Positions 16,771-24,114 of a DNA stretch of 64,000 nucleotides are shown here, piece by piece. The notes beneath the pieces are model-generated. The model saw only the letters and a list, made by a program, of their open reading frames with translations. It was not told the DNA's origin and made no database searches. Each line of letters starts with the position of its first letter. Within the stretch, counting starts at the first letter, position 1. The position numbers and the translations under genes are program-made. Source of the stretch: UBA668 sp038234785 (GTDB taxonomy: Bacteria > Actinomycetota > Acidimicrobiia > Acidimicrobiales > Ilumatobacteraceae); contig JBBQTC010000006.1 in NCBI GenBank assembly GCA_038234785.1, forward strand, positions 24,206 to 88,205, in the 5' to 3' direction.

Positions 16771-18297
16771 GTGACCGAACACGACGACCTCATCGCCCGT
16801 ACCGACCGGGCGCTGGCGGGAAACCTCCACCGCGAGGCCGAGAAGCTCGCCCGACAGGGGAAGCTCTTCGTGCGCGATCGCCTGGCATTGCTGTTCGACG
16901 AGGGCTCGTTCGTGGAGGACGGACTGCTGGCGAACACGATGGCCGCTGATCTCCCCGCCGACGGCGTGGTCACCGGGCAGGGCAGGGTCGACGGCCGACC
17001 CGCCCTCGTCGTCGCCAACGATCCCACCGTGAAGGCCGGGTCGTGGGGCGCGCGCACCGTCGAGAAGATCATCCGGGTCACCGAATACGCGCTGCGACAC
17101 GAGCTCCCGATCTTCTGGTTCATCGACTCGGCAGGCGCTCGCATCACCGACCAGGTCGACCTCTTTCCCGGCCGGCGCGGCGCGGGACGGATCTTCAGCA
17201 ACCAGGTGAAGCTCTCGGGGAAGGTGCCCCAGATCTGCTGCCTCTTCGGCCCATCGGCCGCAGGTGGCGCGTACATCCCGGCGTTCTGCGACGTGGTGAT
17301 CATGGTCGAGGGCAATGCCTCGATGTACCTCGGGTCGCCGCGCATGGCCGAGGAGGTGATCGGCGAGAAGGTCACCCTGGAGGAGATGGGCGGAGCGCGC
17401 ATGCACGCCACGGTCTCCGGCTGCGGCGACAACCTGGCCGTCGACGACGCCGACGCGATCGAGCAGGCACGTGAGCTGTTCCGTTACCTGCCCGAGCGCT
17501 GGCGCGACTGGCCGGCACCGATCGAGCCGGACGAGCCGTTGCGCACCCTCACCCGCGCCGAGCTGCCCGCCACCGAGGCGGCCGGGTACGACATGCACAA
17601 GGTGATCGAGTGCCTGATCGACGCCCATTCGTTCTTCGAGCTCAAGCCGCTGTTCGCGCCCGAGCTCACCACGGGCTTCGGGCGCCTCGACGGTCATGTC
17701 ATCGGCGTCGTGGCCAACAACCCGATGCACAAGGGCGGCGTCCTGTTCGGCGACTCGGCCGACAAGGCGGCACGGTTCGTGTGGATGTGCGACGCCTACA
17801 ACATCCCGATCGTCTTCCTCGCCGACGTCCCGGGATTCATGATCGGCACCCAGGTCGAGCGAGCCGGCATCATCCGCCACGGGGCGAAGATGATCACGGC
17901 CATCACCGAGGCCACCGTCCCCAAGATCTGTGTCGTCGTGCGCAAGGCCTACGGCGCAGGGCTGTACGCCATGGCCGGCCCGGCGTTCGACCCCATCGCC
18001 ACCATCGCCTTGCCGACGGCGAAGATCGCAGTGATGGGCCCGGAAGCGGCGGTGAACGCCGTGTACGCGAACAAGATCATGGCGATCGACGACCTCGAGG
18101 AGCGAGCGGCCTTTGTCGCGGAGCGACGTGAAGAGTACGAGGCCGACGTCGATCTCTACCGGTTGGCGAGCGAGTTGGTGATCGACGCCGTGGTGCCGTT
18201 CGAGGCGCTGCGGCGCGAACTCGTGGTGCGGTTCGCCACAGCGGATCCGGTCGACCGCACCGCGGTGGCCAAGCACCACGCGATCTACATGGGGTGA
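16771..18297 (+). CDS. Acyl-CoA carboxylase beta (carboxyltransferase) subunit
   Basis: This 508-residue protein has the two crotonase-like halves of a biotin-dependent carboxyltransferase. They include WFIDSAGARITDQ, GPSAAGGAYIPAFCD and EEMGGARMHATVSG, then DVPGFMIGTQVERAGIIRHGAKM and KAYGAGLYAMAGPAFDP. It moves CO2 from carboxybiotin to an acyl-CoA; propionyl-, methylcrotonyl- or another acyl-CoA are all possible. The biotin-carrying alpha subunit is not in the window. GTG start at 16771, translationally close to the dehydrogenase. Confidence 0.9.
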   Translation: MTEHDDLIARTDRALAGNLHREAEKLARQGKLFVRDRLALLFDEGSFVEDGLLANTMAADLPADGVVTGQGRVDGRPALVVANDPTVKAGSWGARTVEKIIRVTEYALRHELPIFWFIDSAGARITDQVDLFPGRRGAGRIFSNQVKLSGKVPQICCLFGPSAAGGAYIPAFCDVVIMVEGNASMYLGSPRMAEEVIGEKVTLEEMGGARMHATVSGCGDNLAVDDADAIEQARELFRYLPERWRDWPAPIEPDEPLRTLTRAELPATEAAGYDMHKVIECLIDAHSFFELKPLFAPELTTGFGRLDGHVIGVVANNPMHKGGVLFGDSADKAARFVWMCDAYNIPIVFLADVPGFMIGTQVERAGIIRHGAKMITAITEATVPKICVVVRKAYGAGLYAMAGPAFDPIATIALPTAKIAVMGPEAAVNAVYANKIMAIDDLEERAAFVAERREEYEADVDLYRLASELVIDAVVPFEALRRELVVRFATADPVDRTAVAKHHAIYMG

Positions 18298-18318
18298 CCT
18301 CATCCGAGATGTTGGGAA

Positions 18319-18336
18319 TATACCCCTAGGGGTATA
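18319..18336. promoter_or_regulatory. CsoR-type operator of the trxA operon
   Basis: TATACCCCTAGGGGTATA is a perfect 18-bp palindrome. It matches the C-rich/G-rich operators of CsoR-family repressors and closely resembles the box before csoR at 23568. It lies 56 bp before the thioredoxin ATG. The run TATAGG at its right edge could serve as a -10 box. Confidence 0.7.
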
Positions 18337-18391
18337 GGTTGCATCTGTCCGACACGACCCACACCGGGTCCTGCGATCGAAGGAGCTTTCG

Positions 18392-18736
18392 ATGACCTTG
18401 TTGCACGCAGACGATCAAGACACCTTCCAGACCGAGGTCCTCGAGTCCTCGGTCCCCGTGATGGTGGACTTCTGGGCCGCCTGGTGCGGCCCGTGTCGCG
18501 CCGTCGCCCCCGAAGTGGAGGCCCTCGCCGCCCAGTACGGCAGCGCCATCAAGGTCGTGAAGGTCGACGTCGACGCCAACCCGGCCGTCGCCGCCCGCTA
18601 CGGCATCCGCGGCATCCCCACCATCGGCCTGTTCCAGGCCGGCGAACTCACCCAGCAGGTCGTCGGTGCCCGCCCTCGCCATGCCATCGAGAGCGAGCTG
18701 GGGTTGACCCGGTTCGCCCCCGAGGCCAAGGTCTGA
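18392..18736 (+). CDS. trxA: Thioredoxin
   Basis: This 114-residue cytoplasmic thioredoxin has the active site W31-C32-G-P-C35 and the cis-proline loop GIRGIPTI. It reduces protein disulfides. GAAGGAG lies at normal spacing before the ATG, so unlike many neighbours it has a leader. The leader starts near a CsoR-type palindrome, and a DUF302 gene follows after 2 bp. This suggests a thiol defence role under copper or reactive-sulfur control. Confidence 0.93.
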   Translation: MTLLHADDQDTFQTEVLESSVPVMVDFWAAWCGPCRAVAPEVEALAAQYGSAIKVVKVDVDANPAVAARYGIRGIPTIGLFQAGELTQQVVGARPRHAIESELGLTRFAPEAKV

Positions 18737-18738
18737 GG

Positions 18739-19128
18739 ATGAACTCGATCGAGATCACCACCTCCCTGTCCATGGCCGACGCCGAAACCGCGGTGCGGGC
18801 CGGTCTGGCCGCCCAGGGTTTCGGGGTGATCACCGAGATCGACATGGCTGCCACGCTCCACGCCAAGCTCGGCGTGGAGCGGCGGCCGCTCAAGATCCTC
18901 GGCGCCTGCAATCCCGGCTTCGCCAACAAGGCACTCGAGTTCGACGAGTCGATCAGTCTTCTGTTGCCGTGCAACGTCGTGCTCAGCGACACCGGCGAGG
19001 GAGTACGGATCACCGCCGTCGACCCTCGCGAACTCGTCGACGATCCCGACTTCCAGCCGCTGGCCCAAGAGGCCGCCGACAGCCTGATCGCGGCGCTTTC
19101 CGCGGTCCCCACCACCTCGTCGCTCTGA
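18739..19128 (+). CDS. DUF302 domain protein
   Basis: This 129-residue protein matches the DUF302 family: TAVRAGLAAQGFGVITEIDM, then LGVERRPLKILGACNPGFANKAL and LLLPCNVVLSD. DUF302 proteins are small, lack a proven function and often sit beside metal- or sulfur-stress genes. The C in LGACNP and the C in LLPCNV are family-conserved. It starts 2 bp after trxA and must share its transcript and its CsoR-type control. Confidence 0.88.
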   Translation: MNSIEITTSLSMADAETAVRAGLAAQGFGVITEIDMAATLHAKLGVERRPLKILGACNPGFANKALEFDESISLLLPCNVVLSDTGEGVRITAVDPRELVDDPDFQPLAQEAADSLIAALSAVPTTSSL

Positions 19129-19129
19129 C

Positions 19130-19783
19130 TCACGCCGAGCGGTAGCGCACCCGCTCTCGATCGGCCTGCAACTCCAGTCGCCGACGTAACACTGGATTCT
19201 CCGAGGACTGACTCCGGTGGCAGGCGATCGCATCGAGTTGCACGGCCCGTTCGACCACCAGATCCGCACAGCTCTCGCCGCCGAGCGCGCCGAACGGCAC
19301 GCCGAACTCGGCGCGCAGCATGCGAGCCACGTCGGGATCGACACCCCACTCCAGCGTCGCCAGGCTCCGCCGCGTCGCGATCCGGAAGGCGGCCTCGGTC
19401 ACCGCACGATGGTCGGGGTGCCCGGTCACCCCACCCGGCTCGAACACGACGAGCATCGTCGCGTCGCCGACGTGCACGTCGAGCGCAGCGTCCAAATCCT
19501 CGGGGGGCACGTCGGCCACTCGGCCGTCGGGCAGGTCGAGCAGGGTCACCCCCGTCAGCCCCAGTGTTGCGCCGGCGTCGAGCAGTTCGAGCCGGCGCTG
19601 CTCTCCCAGGTCGATCGCCGCACCCAACGTGCTCGACTCGCCGTGAGTGCAGCAGACGAGGTCGACCCTCATACCTGCCGACGTCAACGAGTGCAGTACC
19701 GCGCCGAGGCCGAAGCTCTCGTCGTCGGGGTGTGCGACGACGACCAGCGCCCGGCGATGTGCGTCCCATTCGTGCATCGCCAT
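19130..19783 (-). CDS. PIG-L family deacetylase
   Basis: This 217-residue protein carries the zinc-site motif A17-H-P-D-D-E22 and a second GHPDHRAV motif, the signature of PIG-L/MshB/LmbE hydrolases that remove N-acetyl groups from sugar derivatives. MshB of the mycothiol pathway belongs to this family but is usually longer (about 290-300 residues), so MshB is possible but not supported. It converges on the DUF302 gene, the two stops 1 bp apart. The ATG at 19783 or 19777 could be used. Confidence 0.85.
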   Translation of the reverse strand: MAMHEWDAHRRALVVVAHPDDESFGLGAVLHSLTSAGMRVDLVCCTHGESSTLGAAIDLGEQRRLELLDAGATLGLTGVTLLDLPDGRVADVPPEDLDAALDVHVGDATMLVVFEPGGVTGHPDHRAVTEAAFRIATRRSLATLEWGVDPDVARMLRAEFGVPFGALGGESCADLVVERAVQLDAIACHRSQSSENPVLRRRLELQADRERVRYRSA

Positions 19784-20482
19784 CAGTCTCGCTCGTCGAG
19801 CACTGCCACGTCGCGCGTCACCTCTCGCGATCACGCCATGTGTTCGACAGCTCGACCGAGAACCAGCGACGGCGGCGGTGGCGGTGGCGAAGTGCACGCC
19901 GAACCGTGAAGGCCTCGTTCGTGAGACCGGCACTCGAGAAGCCGGGGCTGACGCTCGCCGTGACGTCGATCAGGCCGGTAGCGCCGGCCTCCTGCGGAAG
20001 CGACGGCCAGCACGAGATAGATCCACGGCACCGCACGCCGTGGTGCGCAACTGTGAAGGCGATATCACAGCGCGATCAGCGCGAGGGCCGGCAGCAGGGT
20101 CCACGCTCCGAGCTGTGGAGCTGGAGTGTCGAGCAGCTCGCGCTGTGAAACACCGATCACGTTTGCGGCCGCGACGATGGGGACCGCCAGGAGCAACAGA
20201 TACGAGCGTCAGACCGATTTCGGGTGTCGACCTCGGTGAGGTGCCCCCTTGACCCCTGACGCCGGGCCGGCGGCCAGGGGCGGCTGTGAGCACCTGCCCG
20301 TCGGCCTGCCGACAATCGACGAGTTGCGCGAGACGAGTCCCCGGGCTCTCGGCGCGCTCCATCTACCGGCGGTCGAGGGCATCCGGATTCGACCGGCGAC
20401 CCGCAAAGCGAGCCGATACGATTCCAGCCCGCGTGCCGACCCGACAACGCAGGGGCTTTCTCCCACGTTTCGTACCGGTCCC
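19784..20482. other. Long intergenic region without a confident gene
   Basis: These 699 bp lie between the PIG-L gene and tRNA-Lys. No frame has both a start and normal coding character. On the minus strand, about 20073-20205 reads as a hydrophobic stretch (LLLLAVPIVAAANVIG, ending LLPALALIAL and a stop). Further pieces such as WIYLVLAVASAGG follow in other frames. This looks like a decayed membrane-protein gene. I see no promoter, terminator or repeat I would defend. Confidence 0.4.
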
Positions 20483-20554
20483 GCCCCTCTAGCTCAATGG
20501 CAGAGCAGTGGACTTTTAATCCATTGGTTCAGGGTTCGAGTCCCTGGGGGGGCA
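20483..20554 (+). tRNA. tRNA-Lys (anticodon TTT)
   Basis: The cloverleaf closes fully. A 7-bp acceptor GCCCCTC pairs with GGGGGGC (one G-T), the D arm is GCTC/GAGC, the anticodon loop CTTTTAA has anticodon TTT, and the T arm is CAGGG-TTCGAGT-CCCTG. The discriminator is A, and CCA is not encoded. Its 3' end from the T loop onward is repeated at 21269, as expected for an integration site. Confidence 0.95.
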
Positions 20555-20555
20555 C
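20535..20555 (+). repeat. Putative attachment site (tRNA side)
   Basis: TTCGAGTCCCTGGGGGGGCAC covers the T loop to the end of tRNA-Lys. The same sequence with one G fewer recurs at 21269-21288. T-loop-to-3'-end identity is the usual core used by tyrosine integrases at tRNA genes. Confidence 0.6.
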
Positions 20556-20639
20556 AAATTCTCACCGAGCGGATCGCAGCGACGACACCGTCGACCGCCA
20601 TCACCACGATCGAGACGACGGTCGTGCCGTCGTCGTCGA

Positions 20640-21227
20640 ACTCTCCACGTCGCCGATGGATCGCGACGCATCACCCGCGTCGGGGTCGAAGGGACGACAA
20701 CCGTCGTCGCCGGCACGGGCAAGCAGGCGCCAGCCGACTCTGCGCCAGGTGACGGCGGACCTGCGACGGCGTCTCCGCTCGGCAGTCCATCCCAACTGCT
20801 GATCGATTCGACTGGCAACTTGCTCATCGCAGACGTTTCTGCGCATCGCGTTCTCCGGGTGGCACCGGACGGCACGATCACCACGATTGCTGGTGGTGGA
20901 ACGACGAGTCTGAGCCCATCGGGCGAGCACTATGCGCCCGATGGCACCCTGGCGACGGATCTCACCCTCGCAGGGCCGTCGGGGTTGGCCATCGATGGCA
21001 AGGGAAACCTCTACGTGTCGGATGGCCTCAACCATGCGGTGTTCCGTTTCGGTGCCGCCGGCCGTATGACGTTGGTGATCGCGGATCAAAAGGGTGCCCA
21101 GACAGCGGGCTTGCCCGCGAGCCAGACCCGCGCGACCAACGTCGGCCCGCTCGCCGTCGATGCTCACGGCAACTTGTTGTATGTCGAATCCTCGGTGCTG
21201 CGCTCGATCGCCGGCGCGGGCAGTTGA
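20640..21227 (+). pseudogene. Fragment of an NHL-repeat (beta-propeller) protein
   Basis: The frame is open through the tRNA with no usable start until TTG 20820. From about 20643 it reads as NHL repeats: LHVADGSRRITRVGVEGTTT, then PGDGGPATASPLGSPSQLLI, DSTGNLLIADVSAHRVLRVA and PSGLAIDGKGNLYVSDGLNH, before TGA at 21225-21227. The order G-GPAT-x-L-PxGL-D-GNLY-AD-H is that of exported NHL propeller proteins, but there is no start, signal peptide or full blade set. Codon use is less GC-biased than in the neighbours. It is probably cargo left in a decayed integrated segment. Confidence 0.55.
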
Positions 21228-21237
21228 CAAGATCTCG

Positions 21238-21261
21238 CCGCTTCGCCCAAGGGTGAAGCGG
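21238..21261 (+). terminator. Stem-loop after the NHL fragment
   Basis: CCGCTTCGCCC and GGGTGAAGCGG form an 11-bp stem with one G-T pair and a 2-nt spacer (so a 4-nt loop once the closing pair opens). It is followed by AACCTCTTT. It sits 10 bp after the NHL stop codon. The T-run is weak, so it may be a terminator or just part of the segment border. Confidence 0.45.
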
Positions 21262-21268
21262 AACCTCT

Positions 21269-21288
21269 TTCGAGTCCCTGGGGGGCAC
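21269..21288 (+). repeat. Putative attachment site (distal copy)
   Basis: TTCGAGTCCCTGGGGGGCAC repeats the 3' end of tRNA-Lys 734 bp downstream, with one G missing from the G-run. It ends exactly where the stop codon of the SnoaL-like gene begins, so this copy marks the far end of the inserted segment. Confidence 0.6.
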
Positions 21289-21675
21289 TCAACTCGCGTA
21301 GAGCACCATCGCCTGACGGGTGTCGAGGTACTCCTCGAGGCGGGTGATCCGGCCGTCGGCGACCCAGAAGCGGATCATCGCCGGCATCTGCAACGGACCG
21401 CCCTTCGTCTCGCCGACCAGCACGTGTTGCTGCACGAAACCACCCGGCGCGACGAACCGACGGATCTCGGTGTACTGCAGCCCCTGCGCCCGCCGGTGCA
21501 GGTCGTGGAGGGTGAGGACGTTGTCGTTGACGGACTGGTCGACCTGGTCGAAGTTGTGCCAGATCGTCGCGTCGGGCGCGTAGACCTCGCGCACAGCGGC
21601 CTCGTCGCCGGCGGTGATCGCGGCCAGCAACCGCTCGGCGACGTCGTGCATCTCGGTCTCGGTGAGTTCTGCCAT
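21289..21675 (-). CDS. SnoaL-like / nuclear transport factor 2-fold protein
   Basis: This 128-residue protein matches the SnoaL-like NTF2 fold: ERLLAAITAGDEAAVREVYAPDATIWHNFD, later FVQQHVLVGETKGG and RFWVADGRITRLEEYLD. Such proteins are small isomerases, hydrolases or ligand binders, and the substrate is not deducible. TACTGT lies 6 nt before the ATG. The stop codon touches the distal tRNA repeat. Confidence 0.85.
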   Translation of the reverse strand: MAELTETEMHDVAERLLAAITAGDEAAVREVYAPDATIWHNFDQVDQSVNDNVLTLHDLHRRAQGLQYTEIRRFVAPGGFVQQHVLVGETKGGPLQMPAMIRFWVADGRITRLEEYLDTRQAMVLYAS

Positions 21676-21714
21676 ACGCGGACAGTACCCCGCTCGAAAT
21701 GGCACACTCACCCT

Positions 21715-22629
21715 GTGCACGAACACGGACACACACACGGGCACGCGTCGGCGAGAGCTGGGGCCCGCCACGCCGGCCGTCTGCGCGCCGCGTTCGTTCT
21801 CATCGTCGCCTTTCTTGTGGTCCAGGTCGTCGTCGGCATCGCCACCCATTCGCTGGCGCTGCAGTCCGACGCGGGACACATGGCCACCGACGCGCTCGGG
21901 CTCGGGATGGCACTGGCGGCCATCGGCGCCGCGAACCGGGCAACCCATGCCGATCACCGAACGTTCGGCCTCTATCGACTCGAGATCCTCGCCGCCCTCG
22001 CGAACGCGGCGCTGCTCTTCGCGGTCGCAGGCTATGTGCTCCTCGAGGCCGGCATCCGGCTCAACGATCCGGCCTCGGTGAACTCCGGCCCGGTACTGGT
22101 GGTGGGCGTCCTCGGCCTTGCCGTCAACGTGGCCGCGTTCCTGCTGCTGCGTGCCGGTGCCGCCGAAAGCCTGAACGTCCGTGGCGCATATCTCGAGGTC
22201 GTCAGCGACATGCTCGGGTCGGTAGGCGTGATCGTCGCCGCGTTGGTGTTGTGGCTCACCGACTGGCACTGGGTCGACCCGGTGATCGGCGCGGCCATCG
22301 GGCTGTTCATCCTCCCCCGCGCCTTCCGCCTCGGGCGAGACGCGCTCAGAGTGCTGGTGCAGGCCGCTCCGGCGGAGCTCGTCGTCGACGAGATCGACGG
22401 CGCGCTGCGAGCCATCGCGGGTGTCACCGACGTGCACGACCTTCACGTGTGGACCCTCACCAGCGACATGAACGTGCTCACCGCACATCTCGCCGTCGGC
22501 GACGAGACACCGACCCTCGACGTCCTCGCTGCGGCGCAGACCGTGCTGGCCGATCGTTTCCGCCTCACCCACGCCACCCTGCAGGTCGAGCGCGGCGACG
22601 ACGAACGGTGCCACGACCTCTCCTGGTGA
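21715..22629 (+). CDS. Cation diffusion facilitator (CDF) metal transporter
   Basis: This 304-residue inner-membrane protein begins with a His-rich tail (HEHGHTHGH), then six TM helices and a C-terminal ferredoxin-like domain with DVHDLHVWTLTSDMNVLTAHL. It exports Zn2+ or a similar ion in exchange for protons. The helix-2 site HMATD keeps HxxxD, but the helix-5 site reads E-V-V-S-D in place of HxxxD, which could shift ion choice. GTG start at 21715, divergent from the SnoaL-like gene. Confidence 0.92.
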   Translation: MHEHGHTHGHASARAGARHAGRLRAAFVLIVAFLVVQVVVGIATHSLALQSDAGHMATDALGLGMALAAIGAANRATHADHRTFGLYRLEILAALANAALLFAVAGYVLLEAGIRLNDPASVNSGPVLVVGVLGLAVNVAAFLLLRAGAAESLNVRGAYLEVVSDMLGSVGVIVAALVLWLTDWHWVDPVIGAAIGLFILPRAFRLGRDALRVLVQAAPAELVVDEIDGALRAIAGVTDVHDLHVWTLTSDMNVLTAHLAVGDETPTLDVLAAAQTVLADRFRLTHATLQVERGDDERCHDLSW

Positions 22630-22660
22630 CGAGCGGACGCTGCGGCGCGAGACTGTCGCC

Positions 22661-23437
22661 GTGACCACCCAGCACCTCCTCGTCGAGCGCGACGGCAACT
22701 TCATCACGATCACCCTCAACCGGCCCGAGAAGCGCAACGCGCTGGCGCTCGACGTGATGTTGGAACTCACGCAGGCAATGCGCGACGTCGGAGCGACCGA
22801 CGCGACCGGCGTGATCCTCGCCGCCAACGGTCCTGTCTTCTCCGCCGGACACAACTTCGGCGACATGCTCGGCACGAGCGTCGACGACGCCCGCCACCTG
22901 TTCGACGTGTGCACCGAGATGATGGACACCGTCCAGTCGATCCCGCAGGTGGTCATCGCCCGCGTCCACGCGCTCGCCACCGCCGCCGGCTGCCAGCTGG
23001 TCGCCACGTGCGACCTCGCCGTCGCCGCCGAGAGCGCCGGCTTCGCGATCCCCGGCGGCAAGGGCGGGCTGTTCTGCCACACGCCGCTCGTCGCCGTGGC
23101 GCGGAACGTCGGTCGCAAGCACGCGATGGAGATGGCGCTCACCGGCGACGCGATCGACGCCGCGACCGCGGCCGCCTGGGGACTCGTCAACCGCGCCGTG
23201 CCCGACGCCGAGCTCGTCACCGCCACCCACGACCTGCTCACCCGCGCCACGCGCGGCAGCGTGCGCAGCAAGGCGCTCGGCAAGCAGGGCTTCTATGCCC
23301 AGGTCGGCCTCGACCAGTCGCTCGCCTACGAGTTCGCGGTCGACCTGATGGCCCGCGCCGCCACCACGCCTGACGCGCAGGAGGGCATCGCCGCCTTCCT
23401 CGAGAAGCGCCGCCCGACCTTCACCGAACCCGCCTGA
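22661..23437 (+). CDS. Enoyl-CoA hydratase/isomerase family protein
   Basis: This 258-residue crotonase-fold protein has ITITLNRPEKRNAL, the oxyanion loop AGHNFGDM, and ATAAGCQLVATCDLAVAAES then AIPGGKGGLFCHTPLVAVAR. The fold hydrates or isomerises enoyl-CoA. The glutamates used by classical hydratases are not evident in the AAGCQL/GGKGGL segments, as in the ECHDC3-like branch, so activity is uncertain. GTG start; the next gene is csoR after the 82-bp element. Confidence 0.88.
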   Translation: MTTQHLLVERDGNFITITLNRPEKRNALALDVMLELTQAMRDVGATDATGVILAANGPVFSAGHNFGDMLGTSVDDARHLFDVCTEMMDTVQSIPQVVIARVHALATAAGCQLVATCDLAVAAESAGFAIPGGKGGLFCHTPLVAVARNVGRKHAMEMALTGDAIDAATAAAWGLVNRAVPDAELVTATHDLLTRATRGSVRSKALGKQGFYAQVGLDQSLAYEFAVDLMARAATTPDAQEGIAAFLEKRRPTFTEPA

Positions 23438-23444
23438 CGCCCTC

Positions 23445-23525
23445 GGTTTCTGGTCAGCCATCTTCCCAACGGGGTTTCTGGGTCGGATCGCCCCCGGCTT
23501 CCGGGAACGATCCGGACCAGTACGG
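23445..23525 (-). repeat. Dispersed ~82-bp intergenic element, copy 2 (inverted)
   Basis: The reverse complement of these 81 bp aligns along its whole length with 679-761 and 55654-55735. Shared blocks include GATCGTTCCCGG, ATCCG-CCCAGAA and CTGACCAGAA. It fills the gap between enoyl-CoA hydratase and the csoR promoter. Confidence 0.75.
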
Positions 23526-23557
23526 AGTCACAAGTGCAGTTCGAGGAGACTCGCAGG

Positions 23558-23587
23558 TTGTGAACTGGTACCCCCTAGGGGTACTAT
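23558..23587 (+). promoter_or_regulatory. csoR promoter with embedded CsoR operator
   Basis: A -35-like TTGTGA (23558-23563), an 18-bp spacer and -10 TACTAT (23582-23587) end 7 nt before the csoR ATG, giving a leaderless mRNA. Within the spacer and into the -10 lies GTACCCCCTAGGGGTAC (23568-23584), nearly identical to known actinobacterial CsoR operators. Repressor on this site would block polymerase directly, so the copper operon is autoregulated. Confidence 0.75.
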
Positions 23588-23594
23588 CAGCGGC

Positions 23595-23882
23595 ATGGAA
23601 CGGACACCGGGGTACGTCGACCAGAAGCCGCAGGTCCTCGCCCGGCTGCGCCGGATCGAGGGCCAGGTGCGCGGTCTGCAGCGGATGATCGACGACGACA
23701 CCTACTGCATCGACGTGCTCACCCAGGTCGCAGCCGTCACCAAGGCGCTCCAGGGCGTGGGACTGCACCTGCTCGACGAGCACTTGCAGCACTGCGTCGC
23801 CGGTGCCGCCGCCGATGGGGAGCAGACCGAAGCCCTCGTCAAGGAAGCCACCAAAGCAGTCGAACGGTTGCTGCGGTCCTGA
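23595..23882 (+). CDS. csoR: CsoR family Cu(I)-sensing repressor
   Basis: This 95-residue all-helical repressor has the Cu(I) ligand set C38, H63 and C67 at the positions that define copper sensors of the family. The N-terminal RLRRIEGQVRGLQRMI helix is also present. Copper binding releases it from DNA. It starts a four-gene operon with copZ, an exported His-rich protein and copA. Its own promoter holds a CsoR box, and a second box precedes trxA. Confidence 0.95.
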   Translation: MERTPGYVDQKPQVLARLRRIEGQVRGLQRMIDDDTYCIDVLTQVAAVTKALQGVGLHLLDEHLQHCVAGAAADGEQTEALVKEATKAVERLLRS

Positions 23883-23909
23883 GGGCCGCAGTCGAGAAAG
23901 GACACCACA

Positions 23910-24113
23910 ATGAGCGAACTCACCTTCAACGTCCCCGGCATGACCTGCGGCCACTGCGAAGCAGCGGTCAAGGGAGAGGTCGGCAAGGTCGCCGGCGTCA
24001 ACGACGTCAACGTCGACCTCACCACCAAGATCGTCACCGTCCAGGGCGACGGTCTCGACACCGCAGCCATCGTTGCCGCCATCGACGAGGCCGGCTTCGA
24101 GGTCGTGGCCTGA
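23910..24113 (+). CDS. copZ: Copper chaperone, HMA domain
   Basis: This 67-residue protein is one heavy-metal-associated domain with the Cu(I) site M11-T-C13-G-H-C16. It ferries Cu(I) to the P-type ATPase encoded two genes on. AGAAAGGA precedes the ATG. The gene lies 27 bp after csoR. Confidence 0.95.
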   Translation: MSELTFNVPGMTCGHCEAAVKGEVGKVAGVNDVNVDLTTKIVTVQGDGLDTAAIVAAIDEAGFEVVA

Positions 24114-24114
24114 C

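Noticed and set aside
19130..19783. MshB of mycothiol synthesis
   Set aside because: The PIG-L motifs fit, but at 217 residues it is much shorter than MshB and is not near mshA.
21094..22629. Longer start for the CDF transporter
   Set aside because: The upstream extension runs through the distal tRNA repeat and is antisense to the SnoaL-like gene. GTG 21715 gives the normal His-rich N-terminus.
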